From Tannerella sp. (GTDB lineage Bacteria; Bacteroidota; Bacteroidia; Bacteroidales; Tannerellaceae), in contig JAISOP010000061.1 of the NCBI GenBank assembly GCA_031275525.1, positions 1 through 11,901 of the forward strand: 11,901 bases of DNA. The letters run 5' to 3'. The notes under the pieces were generated by a model. It was not told the DNA's origin and searched no databases. It saw only the letters and a list, made by a program, of their open reading frames with translations. The translations under genes and the position numbers were made by a program. Within the stretch, counting starts at the first letter, position 1. Each line of letters opens with the position of its first letter. Below, one piece after another: positions 1 through 7,554 of the stretch.

Positions 1-27
1 ATGACCGTCTCGCCGTCGGGGGAATCC

Positions 28-97
28 AAACATCCTTTGCGGCAATCTTCTCCCCCTTTGGGGAAATGAAAACATCCATTGCGGCAAGTTTCTCCCC
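28..97. repeat. imperfect direct repeat, two 28-bp copies 42 bp apart
   Basis: Positions 28-55 and 70-97 carry the same 28-base string with 3 differences. Both begin AAACATCC, contain TTGCGGCAA and end TTCTCCCC. The second copy abuts the ATG at 100 of the receptor pseudogene. It could be a leader duplication or the remnant of a repetitive intergenic element. The 42-bp period is a multiple of three, but the first 69 bases are open only to TGA 67-69 and give no recognisable protein. No Bacteroides-type TAnnTTTG box was found in 1-99, so any promoter for the receptor probably lies upstream of the window. Confidence 0.6.
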
Positions 98-99
98 GT

Positions 100-3021
100 A
101 TGAAAAAAAAATTATTTGAAAGCATGAAACATGTTACGCTCGAAAGAGTAAAAAGAATGCTACTGCTGTTCGCCGTCCTTTTTGCGGCGGGAGCAGGCAT
201 GACAAACGCCCGCGAAAGCCTTGCGCCGGAAACGGAGGGGCTACAGCAAAACCGGATCCGTATCACGGGGACGGTGATTGACCAGGCGGGCGAGCCGGTG
301 ATCGGCGCAAACATTGTGGAGAAAGGCGTGGCGGCCAACGGAACCGTCACCGATGCGGACGGGAAATTCGCGTTTGAAGCGAACGCCGGCGCCGTGCTGC
401 GGGTGTCCTATATCGGATACGTCGCGCAGGATATTGCCCTCGGAAACCGTACCAGCTAGCAAGTCACGCTGCTCGAAGACGCTCAGGCGCTGGATGAGGT
501 CGTGGTGGTAGGATACGGCTATGTGCGAAAGGAAGCCGTGACCGGTGCAGTGGCACGCGCCAATCTGGAGACATTCAAGGATGTGCCGGTCAACAACATC
601 CTGGAAAAAGTCAAGGGGGCATTGCCCGGCTTGAATATCGGCGGCACCAACCGGACGGGACAAGTGGGCGACCTGATGATCCGCGGACAAAACTCCACGG
701 GAGGCAACAGTCCGCTCATCGTAGTGGACGGAGCTATCTTTGCCGGTTCGCTGGCCGATATTTCACCGAATGATGTTGAAAACTTTACCGTACTGAAAGA
801 CGCCAGCGCGGTAGCTGTTTACGGTTCGCGCTCCGCCAACGGCGTCATCCTGATCGAAACCAAACGGGGCGCCGGGAAAAACGGGAAACCGGTCTTCAAT
901 CTCAACCTCAACTATGGACTTAGCAACGAACTGGAGCGTCTGAAAGTATATGGGCCGGACGCCTACCTGCAACGGGTACTGGATATTCGCGAAGCTAACG
1001 ACCTGGAAGCGGATCCTTCCAAAATAGACCTCTATTTGACGGATGAGGAGCGGAAAAACTATCATGCAACCCCGGATCATCGCCCTACGGTGACAGACCC
1101 TTATAGCATTACCACCCAACCCGGCTATAACAGGAATGTCAGTTTCGGCGTGTCCAACCGGATGGACAGGACCAGGTATTATATTGCTACCTCATTTATT
1201 GACCAGCGGGGCGTAGAGATCAACGATCAGTATAAGTATCTGTCGGGCAGGGTCAATATCGACAGCGACATTACCGGCTGGTTGAACATCGGGATTAAAA
1301 GTTTTTACAGTTTCCGGGACAATTCGGGTACGCCCCCTCCCAACACCAAGGCGTATTTCAGTCCCTGGGCAACGCTGAAAAGTGAAGATGGGACATACCT
1401 GTACGCGCCGCAGACCACCACTGCATTTGTCAGTCCTTTTTGGCAAATGGCCACGGACGACGTGAAACGGAGAAACAACCTGAACGGGATTGTTACGGCT
1501 ACCGTCAAAACCCCATGGATACAGGGACTGACATATACGTCTACCCTGTCCAATACCTTGCGCTGGGAAAACGACAATCAGTTCTGGGACAAATATACCA
1601 CGACCGGGAGTGCGGTGAACGGCGTCGGCTGGAGACAGGCCGTTAATATGTACAACTTGCTGTGGGATCATATCCTTAAATATAGCAACACCTTTAAGGA
1701 GAAGCATTACGTGGATGTGACGCTCCTGTTCTCGCAGGAAAAATATACCTGGGAACAGGTAAGGGCGCGTGCACAGGATTTTGACAATCTGACGTTGGGA
1801 ACGTACCGGCTGGAAGACGGGAAAACACAAAGCGTGGAAACCGGCGGTTCGGCCTCCGAATCCCTTGGGTTGATGGCACGCGGCACCTATACTTACGACA
1901 ACAGGTATTCCCTCACCGCAACCATCCGCCGCGACGGATATTCGGCTTTCAGCAAGAACAAAAAATATGGAACATTCCCTTCCATGGGCGTGAACTGGAA
2001 TATCTCGCGCGAAGGCTTTATGAAAGACGTTGCCCCTTTGGACCATTTAGCGCTCCGCGCCACCTACGGAAGCAACGGCAACCAGTCCATCAGCCTCTAC
2101 CAGACGCTGGCGAAAATCGGTACGGACAAATACATCTATGCCGGAAGTCCTTCGTATGTGGTGACGCAGTATATTTCCTCGCTCGCTACGGACGACCTTA
2201 GCTGGGAAACGACTACCGGCTTGAATCTCGGACTGGATTTTGGCTGGCTGAACAACCGGATCAATGGCGCGATGGACCTGTACCTGACCAAAACCAGCAA
2301 CCTGTTATTTTCGCTGACCCTTCCGAAGACCTCCGGAATGAGCAGTATTACCTCCAATGTGGGTGAAATACAAAACCGGGGATTTGAATTCAGCCTGAAC
2401 ACGTTGAATATAGATCATCCTGATTTCAAGTGGAGTTCCAATTTCACCTTTTCGCTCAACCGGAACAAGATTGTGAGCATTCTGGGCGATGATAACGATG
2501 GCGACGGGCAAGAAGACGATTTAATCACTGCCGGCTATTTTATCGGGAAGTCTTTGGAAACTATTTATAACTACAAAGTATTGGGAATGTACCAGCAAGC
2601 AGATGTGGATAACGGAACCATTATGAATGGCTGGCGTCCGGGAGAATATATTTTGGAAGACCTGGACAACAGCGGAACCATTACTTCCGACCAAGACCGC
2701 CAGATTTTGGGCAGTCGCAAAGAGAATTTCCGGTGGAGTTTCACCAATACATTCAGGTATAAAGGTTTTGCTCTGATGGCGCACCTCTATTCCATCTAGG
2801 GTGGAAACGGATGGTATTTATCCGACAACAATTCCCCGAATAACAATTATGCCGCCCGAAGCGATATTAATCATCCGGTGTACGACTATTGGACGCCGCG
2901 AAACACAGGCGCTTTCTTTCAGCGTCCGGAATACGGGAGAACCGGGGTTGTGACGGCGCCGAGGCTTAAAAGACCTGAAAGATCGAACAGGCCTAAAAGA
3001 CCTGAAGAGTTCCCGAAATAA
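100..3021 (+). pseudogene. SusC/RagA-like TonB-dependent receptor, broken by two amber codons and C-terminally truncated
   Basis: This was an outer-membrane beta-barrel that imports oligosaccharides with a SusD lipoprotein and TonB energy. From ATG 100 the frame shows a basic N-terminus and hydrophobic signal peptide (about 1-40), a carboxypeptidase-regulatory-like domain (about 55-120), the EVVVVGYG motif (133-140), a plug, and the SusC signature with LKDAS and YGSRSANGVI (about 231-255). A beta-barrel follows. TAG replaces codon 120 (457-459) and codon 900 (2797-2799). The frame is intact between and after them, continuing GGNGWYLSDNN to TAA 3019-3021. SusC homology stops near 2987, just after the conserved VVTAP block, so roughly the last 70 residues, including the terminal beta-strands, are missing. 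No susD follows. The longest uninterrupted piece is codons 121-899. The family call is strong; inactivity is inferred from the truncation, the ambers and the missing partner. Confidence 0.9.
2963..3006. repeat. tandem repeat at the broken 3' end of the receptor
   Basis: Two 17-base units, at 2963-2979 and 2990-3006 (27-bp period), differ at one base and share TAAAAGACCTGAA. They lie exactly where SusC homology ends. Read in the frame one base over, the first unit gives L-K-D-L-K-D-R, close to the L-x-D-R-S-F block expected in SusC proteins. An extra A in the run 2969-2972 could therefore be a third lesion. The unit looks like a small duplication at a deletion scar. Confidence 0.55.
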
Positions 3022-3027
3022 GACAGA

Positions 3028-3040
3028 TTCAAAGATTCAA
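3028..3040. repeat. 13-mer TTCAAAGATTCAA shared with the hairpin at 10038-10085
   Basis: The exact 13-mer occurs here between the receptor scar and the next ATG. It occurs again at 10038-10050, and in inverted form at 10073-10085 inside the long hairpin after the fucosidase gene. Three copies of an AT-rich 13-mer, all in gaps between genes, suggest a dispersed intergenic repeat, though its low complexity makes partial coincidence possible. Confidence 0.5.
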
Positions 3041-3053
3041 GAAAGCAAACAAA

Positions 3054-4022
3054 ATGGACACGCTATTCAAAAAAGCTGACTTGCGCCGTTACAGCAACGG
3101 CGATCACGCTGAATTTCACGACCTGACGTATGCGACGTGCGAGCGGTACCGGGCCTTGATTCCCGATGACTTTTTAGAGGCTTACCGGTTGAAGACGGCG
3201 CAGGAGAACCACCTCTACAAGTGGCCCCGCCGCAGCGATTACACGGCCAAAAAGGCGGAAACCGACCGGCTCCGCAACCGGGTTTACCGGGGCATACGGG
3301 GTCTGGTCAAGTGTAACCGGAAGCATTTCGACCCTGCGGTTCGCGACTGTGCGGCGCACGTGTACCACCTGCTCTCCGCCTACGGCGACCTGCCCCATAC
3401 CGGCTACGACGCCAAGACGTCCGCCATCGAAAGCATCGTGACGGGGCTGCGCAGCCCCGGTTACGCCGCCGCCGTACAGGCGCTGGCCCTCGACCCCTGG
3501 GTCACGGAACTGGATCGCCTGAACACGCAGTTCCGAACCTATGCGGCTGCTATGGAAGAGGAAAGTGTCAAAAAACCGGACCTCACGTTCAAGGCCGCAC
3601 GCCTCGAAACGGATGCCGCGTTGCGGAAAATAACCAACCGTATGGCCGCGCTCATTGACATCAATGGCCCGGCGGCTTACGCCGATTTCGTCGAGGTGTA
3701 TAACGTACAGGTGAAACATTACAACACGATCGTCCGCGAACGCTACGGCCGCCTGCATGTGCGGACGGATATTTCCACCGCTGATATAGCGCCGATCGCG
3801 CCGCAGCCGTACACCGGCAAGACGGTGCACCCGATTCCGGAACTCAGTCTCCGGAAGGTCGGCAAGAACGGCCGCGAAACGGTCGTCGAACTCGATTTCA
3901 GCGTGGACTATACCGTCGCCTACCTCCACAATAAGACTCCCGGCACGGCGACGCTTTTCATCAAAGGCGCCGGCCGGTATGCCGGCCTGAAAACGACGAC
4001 CTTCCACATCGCTTCACCCTGA
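3054..4022 (+). CDS. DUF6261-like protein with C-terminal Ig/YDG-like domain
   Basis: This 322-residue protein has no signal peptide or membrane segment. The first ~235 residues are helical and charged and resemble the Bacteroidota DUF6261 family as I remember it: RLRNRVYRGI, a HFDPAVRDCA segment, KAARLETDAALRKI and the DINGPAAYADFVEVYN segment. No biochemical function is known to me. Residues 253-320 are different. They open YTGKTVHPIP and continue with DYTVAY, GTATLFIKGAG, RYAGLK and TTTFHI, the pattern of Ig-like/YDG surface repeats usually found on secreted proteins. The gene starts 32 bases after the receptor's final TAA, with AAGCAAACAAA before ATG and no Shine-Dalgarno sequence, as usual in this phylum. 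It occupies the place where susD would sit but has no SusD features. Family membership is recalled, not searched. Confidence 0.78.
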   Translation: MDTLFKKADLRRYSNGDHAEFHDLTYATCERYRALIPDDFLEAYRLKTAQENHLYKWPRRSDYTAKKAETDRLRNRVYRGIRGLVKCNRKHFDPAVRDCAAHVYHLLSAYGDLPHTGYDAKTSAIESIVTGLRSPGYAAAVQALALDPWVTELDRLNTQFRTYAAAMEEESVKKPDLTFKAARLETDAALRKITNRMAALIDINGPAAYADFVEVYNVQVKHYNTIVRERYGRLHVRTDISTADIAPIAPQPYTGKTVHPIPELSLRKVGKNGRETVVELDFSVDYTVAYLHNKTPGTATLFIKGAGRYAGLKTTTFHIASP

Positions 4023-4162
4023 AAAAAGAGCGTGCGTCCAAAGGCCTTCCGCAACCGGCGGGGAAAGATACATGAAGCGTGCCCCCCTGTCATTGCAAGG
4101 GCCTATTATATCCTGCGGAGAAACAAAAGGAAATGATATATTCCCCATATAAAAAAACGAAT

Positions 4163-4537
4163 ATGAGAAAAGAGAGCTTTTATGTAAAATGTATGGTTTT
4201 GGTGACAGGAATCGCCGGAACATGGGCCTGTACTTCCGACCGGCAGGCAAGAAATGAAAAGAAGGTGTGGCAGGAGGATTTTTTCTACCAGTCTCCCGCG
4301 AACCGTCCTGCTTTGGAAGTCGCCTACACGGATTCGTCCCGTACCGCTTTTGAAATCGCGGCACAGGACTATCAATTGCAAGGACAGTTGCGTCCGCCTC
4401 ACCTGCTGGTCGATAAAAACGGCGCAACGCCCTGGCTGTGGTTTGAAATAGAAGATGCGGACGGGATTCGCTATTCTACCCGAAACAATCCCGGATTTAT
4501 TGAAACAACGGATTCTTTTAGACTTATATTAATATGA
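4163..4537 (+). CDS. short putative lipoprotein of unknown function, possibly the 5' remnant of a larger gene
   Basis: I place the start at ATG 4163, because the longer in-frame reading from 4079 adds a polar stretch that would bury the signal peptide. The 124-residue product begins MRKESF, has a hydrophobic segment (about 8-22) and a Cys at 23 in TWAC, a weak lipobox, followed by a polar linker. The body contains PPHLLVDKNG, PWLWFEIEDADG and IRYSTRNNPGF. It then ends abruptly in SFRLILI. It resembles a small beta-rich, possibly sugar-binding N-terminal module, but I do not recognise the family. The stop overlaps the next start (ATGA, 4534-4537), so the two genes are probably translationally coupled. 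The abrupt end leaves open that this is the front part of a longer lipoprotein or glycosidase whose remainder was deleted. Confidence 0.6.
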   Translation: MRKESFYVKCMVLVTGIAGTWACTSDRQARNEKKVWQEDFFYQSPANRPALEVAYTDSSRTAFEIAAQDYQLQGQLRPPHLLVDKNGATPWLWFEIEDADGIRYSTRNNPGFIETTDSFRLILI

Positions 4538-5976
4538 AGAATAGCCTGTATTTTTTACTCGTCCTGCTGTGCGGCTCCTGTTCGCAACAACCAAAAACGG
4601 AGGCTCCGGAGGCGTATTCACCCATGCACTATCTGGAAAACGACCGCATCAAACTGGGCATCGACCTGCGTATCGGCGGCGCCGTCACCTATCTGTCCGA
4701 CCGGGACAACGGCGGGATGAACATGATTAACAGCGCGGACTGGGGACGACAAATTCAACTGTCTTACTACAGCGGCCCCTGGCCATACATCGGCCCGGAG
4801 GGGGAAAAACCGGCGGAGAACTGGGCCGGGCTGGGCTGGAATCCGATTCAGTCGGGCGATGCCGGCGGGAATCGTTCCAAGGTGATTGAGTTTGAAGCAC
4901 GCGACTCCAAAACCATGTTTGTCCGTTGCGTCCCCATGCAGTGGCCGCACACGGCGGGCGTCCCCGGCGACTGTGAATTTGAATGTCTTTACACGCTGGA
5001 GGAAAATGTGATTACCCTGGAGGCGACGATCATAAACAAACGGACGGATCATACGCCCTACCGCGCCTGCGGACAGGAAATGCCGGCCGTTTACACCAAC
5101 GGCGCATGGTATAATCTGGTTGCTTACCTGGGCGACCGTCCGTTTTCCGGTCAGCCGGTCACGCGCATAGTCGCGAAAAACGACGGGAAAGGCTGGCCCT
5201 GGGTTCATTTCTACACGCCCGAAAACTGGGTGGCGCTGCTCGACGACAACGGCAAAGGCATCGGCGTATTCCAACCGGAGGTCATGACCTTTAACGGCGG
5301 ATTTCATCCCGGCGACGCGCTCAAGGGAAGCGGCGGAGAAAAAGACGGGCAAACCGGGCACATCGCTCCGGTAGGGATGCAGATACTGGATCACAACATC
5401 CGGTGGACCTACAAAACACATTTCATCCTGGGAACGGTCGATGATATCCGCGGTTATGCCGAGAAACGTCGGCCGGCGACGCCCTGTCCCGAATGGACGT
5501 TTCGCTGTTCGCGGCAAAACTGGTATTACCAGGGCGACGCCTCGGATAGCGGCTGGCCGGTGAAGGATGCGCTCGAGGTACGGTTCGGGAAGAATGCCGC
5601 CCTGGTCGGCCCCGTCACGTTCCGGAAAGCGGCCGACGCTCCGTTCCTGGAGATCGAGGGTGCGTTTCAATCATCCGGCCGCGAAATCGCCGTTACCGTA
5701 GAAATACAGCCGGTGGACCGGTCGGACTTCACCGACTGGCTGAACTGGAGTGAAGGCGCCCTGAGCGTAGAAGCGGAAAAGCAGCAAAAAGCCGCCGAAT
5801 ATCCCGCAACGCCGGCGCTCGTCCACCGTGAAACCATCACGACCGACGGCGTCAATCGCGTTTACCGGATACATCTGGCCGCCTTACCGGAATACAAAAA
5901 TGCGCTCAAGCATCTGAAACTGTCTTTTTCGGAAGCCGGTTCGGCGCAAATCAAAAGAATCAAACTGGGTCATTAA
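4534..5976 (+). CDS. conserved secreted lipoprotein of unknown function, glycan-associated
   Basis: The 480-residue product has a signal peptide ending in a lipobox-like CGSC (Cys16), so it is probably anchored to an outer-layer membrane. The mature part begins with YLENDRIKLGIDLRIGGAVT, a beta-strand pattern like that of galactose-mutarotase-type sandwich proteins. Conserved-looking blocks follow: NMINSADWGRQIQ with SYYSGPWPY, GLGWNPIQSGD, CVPMQWP, RACGQEMPAVYTNG, WPWVHFYTPENWVAL, GHIAPVGMQILDHN and the THFILGT strand. Richness in Trp and Tyr suggests carbohydrate contact. From memory this is a widespread but functionally unassigned family, found in Bacteroidota and other soil or gut bacteria. 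About residues 320-480 form a second beta-rich part. It shares a transcript with the short lipoprotein before it (ATGA overlap), and its TAA is the first three bases of the palindrome at 5974. The gene is certain; the function is open. Confidence 0.8.
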   Translation: MKNSLYFLLVLLCGSCSQQPKTEAPEAYSPMHYLENDRIKLGIDLRIGGAVTYLSDRDNGGMNMINSADWGRQIQLSYYSGPWPYIGPEGEKPAENWAGLGWNPIQSGDAGGNRSKVIEFEARDSKTMFVRCVPMQWPHTAGVPGDCEFECLYTLEENVITLEATIINKRTDHTPYRACGQEMPAVYTNGAWYNLVAYLGDRPFSGQPVTRIVAKNDGKGWPWVHFYTPENWVALLDDNGKGIGVFQPEVMTFNGGFHPGDALKGSGGEKDGQTGHIAPVGMQILDHNIRWTYKTHFILGTVDDIRGYAEKRRPATPCPEWTFRCSRQNWYYQGDASDSGWPVKDALEVRFGKNAALVGPVTFRKAADAPFLEIEGAFQSSGREIAVTVEIQPVDRSDFTDWLNWSEGALSVEAEKQQKAAEYPATPALVHRETITTDGVNRVYRIHLAALPEYKNALKHLKLSFSEAGSAQIKRIKLGH

Positions 5977-6132
5977 GGAATTGTCGAGAAATAAACCATC
6001 CATTTCCGGGTCTGTTTTTCGCATTCCTTCAGCCCGAAAATGATTACATACCCCGATGCACATTTTCGGGCTTTGTAAGGCAAAAAACATTTCCCGTAAA
6101 TTGGGATGGTTTTATTTCTTGACAGTTCCTTA
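5974..6132. repeat. 159-bp nested palindrome with terminal inverted repeats, MITE-like
   Basis: Terminal arms 5974-6001 and 6104-6132 are inverted copies beginning TAAGGAA(T/C)TGTC, with 26 of 28 positions matching plus one extra base. The similarity reaches further inward, with CATTTCCGGG at 6001-6010 resembling the reverse complement of the 6090s. A second, perfect 12-bp inverted repeat lies in the middle. The ends can be read as TA, AGGAA..., ...TTCCT, TA, that is, a possible TA target duplication, as for IS630/mariner-type MITEs. No transposase is encoded. The left end overlaps the stop codon of the lipoprotein gene, and the right end lies 9 bases from the dgt stop. A purely terminator role is the alternative. 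Confidence 0.65.
6031..6072. terminator. perfect 12-bp stem-loop between convergent genes
   Basis: AGCCCGAAAATG (6031-6042) and CATTTTCGGGCT (6061-6072) pair perfectly around an 18-base loop, followed on the + strand by TTTG. It sits between the convergent lipoprotein and dgt genes and could end transcripts from both sides, more plausibly from the + strand because of the T run. It is also the core of the larger palindrome. Confidence 0.6.
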
Positions 6133-6141
6133 CGCTTCCTT

Positions 6142-7470
6142 TCACACGGCCGGCAGTCCCATGCCCGTTATCTTGCGGTACAGGTCGAGCGCATAAATAT
6201 CCGTCATGCCGGAAATGTAATCCAGTACGCACTGGATTTTTCCGTACATACCGGAAGCATGGATGTCATACTGTTCCGGGATGCGGTTCAACAAGAGTTT
6301 GCTGTAAGCTTTTTCCGGGTTCATGACGGCTTCGATCAGGATGTCGATCAGTGAACTGAATATGTGATAACCCGCCAGTTCGATATCCACCACTTCGTTG
6401 GCCTTGTAAATCTTCCGGTAGGCCGTCTCGGAACACGTGCGGTAGGCCGTTCTTGCGCGGTCGCAGAGGTCTTCGATCAGCGGCCGGTCATAGGTCCCGT
6501 CCAACAAGGCTTTTTCGTTTTCCAGGAAGATGCGCGTGCATTCATCCACCAGCAGGCCGATGATGCAGGAACGCAGATAGGCGATCTGTTCGTTCGTGTC
6601 GCTGACTATCTTCAGTGTTTTACGGATGCTTTCCAGGCGTGGGCCTTCAAAATATTGCAACAGGAGTGCAACGGTTTCGTCCGTGGTCAGGATACGCAGT
6701 TTGTGAGCATCTTCGATGTCCATAACCTGGTAGCAGATATCATCGGCCGCCTCGACCAGGTACACCAGCGGATAACGCGCGTAAGTCTCTGCGGAAGCGT
6801 CCGTCCGGTGAATCCCCAGTTCGTTTGCTATGCGGATATAGGTCTCCTCTTCCGACTGGAAGAAGCCGAATTTCTTTTTCTCCCCTGATGCCTGCGTAGA
6901 GGCAAACGGATACTTGATGATGGAGGCAATGGTACTGTATGTCAATACGAATCCACCCTTTCTCCGTCCGACAAATTGGTGCGTGAGCAGACGCAAGGCA
7001 TTGGCATTTCCCTCGAAATAAGTAAAATCTTCCCACCGTCCCCCTTCGCTACGCACCTGTCCTTCGAGCCATTTACCGTTGCCTTCCATGAAATAGGCGG
7101 AGATCGCCCGTTCCCCCGAATGCCCGAAGGGTGGATTCCCCATGTCATGCGCCAGGCAGGCGGCCGAAACAATGGCGCCAATTTCCGGAAAACCGACCTC
7201 CTGACCCGGATATTTCTGAAGCAGTCCGCCGGCAACGTTATTCCCCAACGAACGTCCTACACACGACACCTCCAGACTGTGCGTTAGCCGGTTGTGCACA
7301 AAGATACTGCCCGGAAGGGGAAATACCTGTGTCTTGTTCTGCAGCCGCCGGAAAGGAGACGAAAAGATAAGCCGGTCGTAATCCCGCTGAAAATTGGTGC
7401 GTTCGTGTTTACGTTCATGATACGCCTCAATGCCCAATCGTTTCCCGGAGAGTAACTGTTTCCATTGCAT
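6142..7470 (-). CDS. dgt: deoxyguanosinetriphosphate triphosphohydrolase (dGTPase, HD superfamily)
   Basis: The enzyme hydrolyses dGTP, and often other dNTPs, to the deoxynucleoside and triphosphate in the cytoplasm, limiting nucleotide pools. At 442 residues it is in the usual size range for the family. The HD metal site is complete: H64 in RLTHS, H108-D109 in AHDMGNPPFGHSGE, and the later Asp in AADDICY (243-244). The FEGNAN segment (152-157) matches the nucleotide-site EGNAQ of E. coli-type Dgt. The N-terminus (RTNFQRDYDRLIFSSPFRRL) is also typical. ATG 7468-7470 is chosen because the conserved N-terminal region begins a few residues later and a promoter box lies just upstream. It converges on the lipoprotein gene and diverges from the fucosidase gene. 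It is a housekeeping gene unrelated to the glycan genes around it. Confidence 0.95.
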   Translation of the reverse strand: MQWKQLLSGKRLGIEAYHERKHERTNFQRDYDRLIFSSPFRRLQNKTQVFPLPGSIFVHNRLTHSLEVSCVGRSLGNNVAGGLLQKYPGQEVGFPEIGAIVSAACLAHDMGNPPFGHSGERAISAYFMEGNGKWLEGQVRSEGGRWEDFTYFEGNANALRLLTHQFVGRRKGGFVLTYSTIASIIKYPFASTQASGEKKKFGFFQSEEETYIRIANELGIHRTDASAETYARYPLVYLVEAADDICYQVMDIEDAHKLRILTTDETVALLLQYFEGPRLESIRKTLKIVSDTNEQIAYLRSCIIGLLVDECTRIFLENEKALLDGTYDRPLIEDLCDRARTAYRTCSETAYRKIYKANEVVDIELAGYHIFSSLIDILIEAVMNPEKAYSKLLLNRIPEQYDIHASGMYGKIQCVLDYISGMTDIYALDLYRKITGMGLPAV

Positions 7471-7483
7471 AATTCATTTCCTG

Positions 7484-7512
7484 TTGATTATGCAACAAAA
7501 GTAATTATTTTG
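7484..7512 (+). promoter_or_regulatory. candidate Bacteroides-type promoter for the GH95 gene
   Basis: TTG at 7484-7486 and TTATTTTG at 7505-7512 are 18 bases apart. The second box differs from the TAnnTTTG consensus at one defined base. Transcription would start near 7519, giving a leader of about 35 bases. The box lies immediately beside the opposing dgt box, so the two promoters share an 84-base divergent gap. Confidence 0.4.
7496..7503 (-). promoter_or_regulatory. candidate -7 box for dgt
   Basis: The minus strand reads TACTTTTG, an exact match to the Bacteroides TAnnTTTG -7 element, 25 bases upstream of the dgt ATG. No clear TTG-type upstream box at the usual spacing is visible, so the call rests on this element and its position. 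Confidence 0.45.
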
Positions 7513-7554
7513 CGCTACATTTACCGCAGTAAAAACAATTGAATTGGAAAAGTA

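Noticed and set aside
1..69. 22-codon open stretch from ATG 1 to TGA 67-69
   Set aside because: It is Pro/Ser-rich, lies across the direct repeat and has no recognisable similarity. It could be a gene tail but cannot be supported.
1192..2046. 284-codon minus-strand open frame inside the receptor
   Set aside because: It is a shadow of the SusC barrel frame, which reads through as clear receptor sequence. No independent support.
502..2799. Treating the receptor piece after the first amber as an intact gene starting at GTG 502
   Set aside because: This start falls inside the EVVVVGYG motif and would remove the signal peptide and the regulatory-like domain. An outer-membrane receptor could not be exported from it.
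3174..4007. 277-codon minus-strand open frame opposite the DUF6261-like gene
   Set aside because: Low-complexity Arg/Val/Gly product with no motif. The + strand protein matches a known family pattern.
4023..4162. Possible promoter or terminator in the gap before the short lipoprotein
   Set aside because: There is an AT-rich stretch (TATATTCC near 4137) and a weak CCGC/GCGG pairing near 4046-4060, but neither matches a promoter consensus or a stable terminator well enough to annotate.
4618..5670. 350-codon minus-strand open frame opposite the 480-aa lipoprotein gene
   Set aside because: It is rich in Arg/Pro/Val without motifs and has no promoter. The + strand frame has a signal peptide and conserved-looking blocks.
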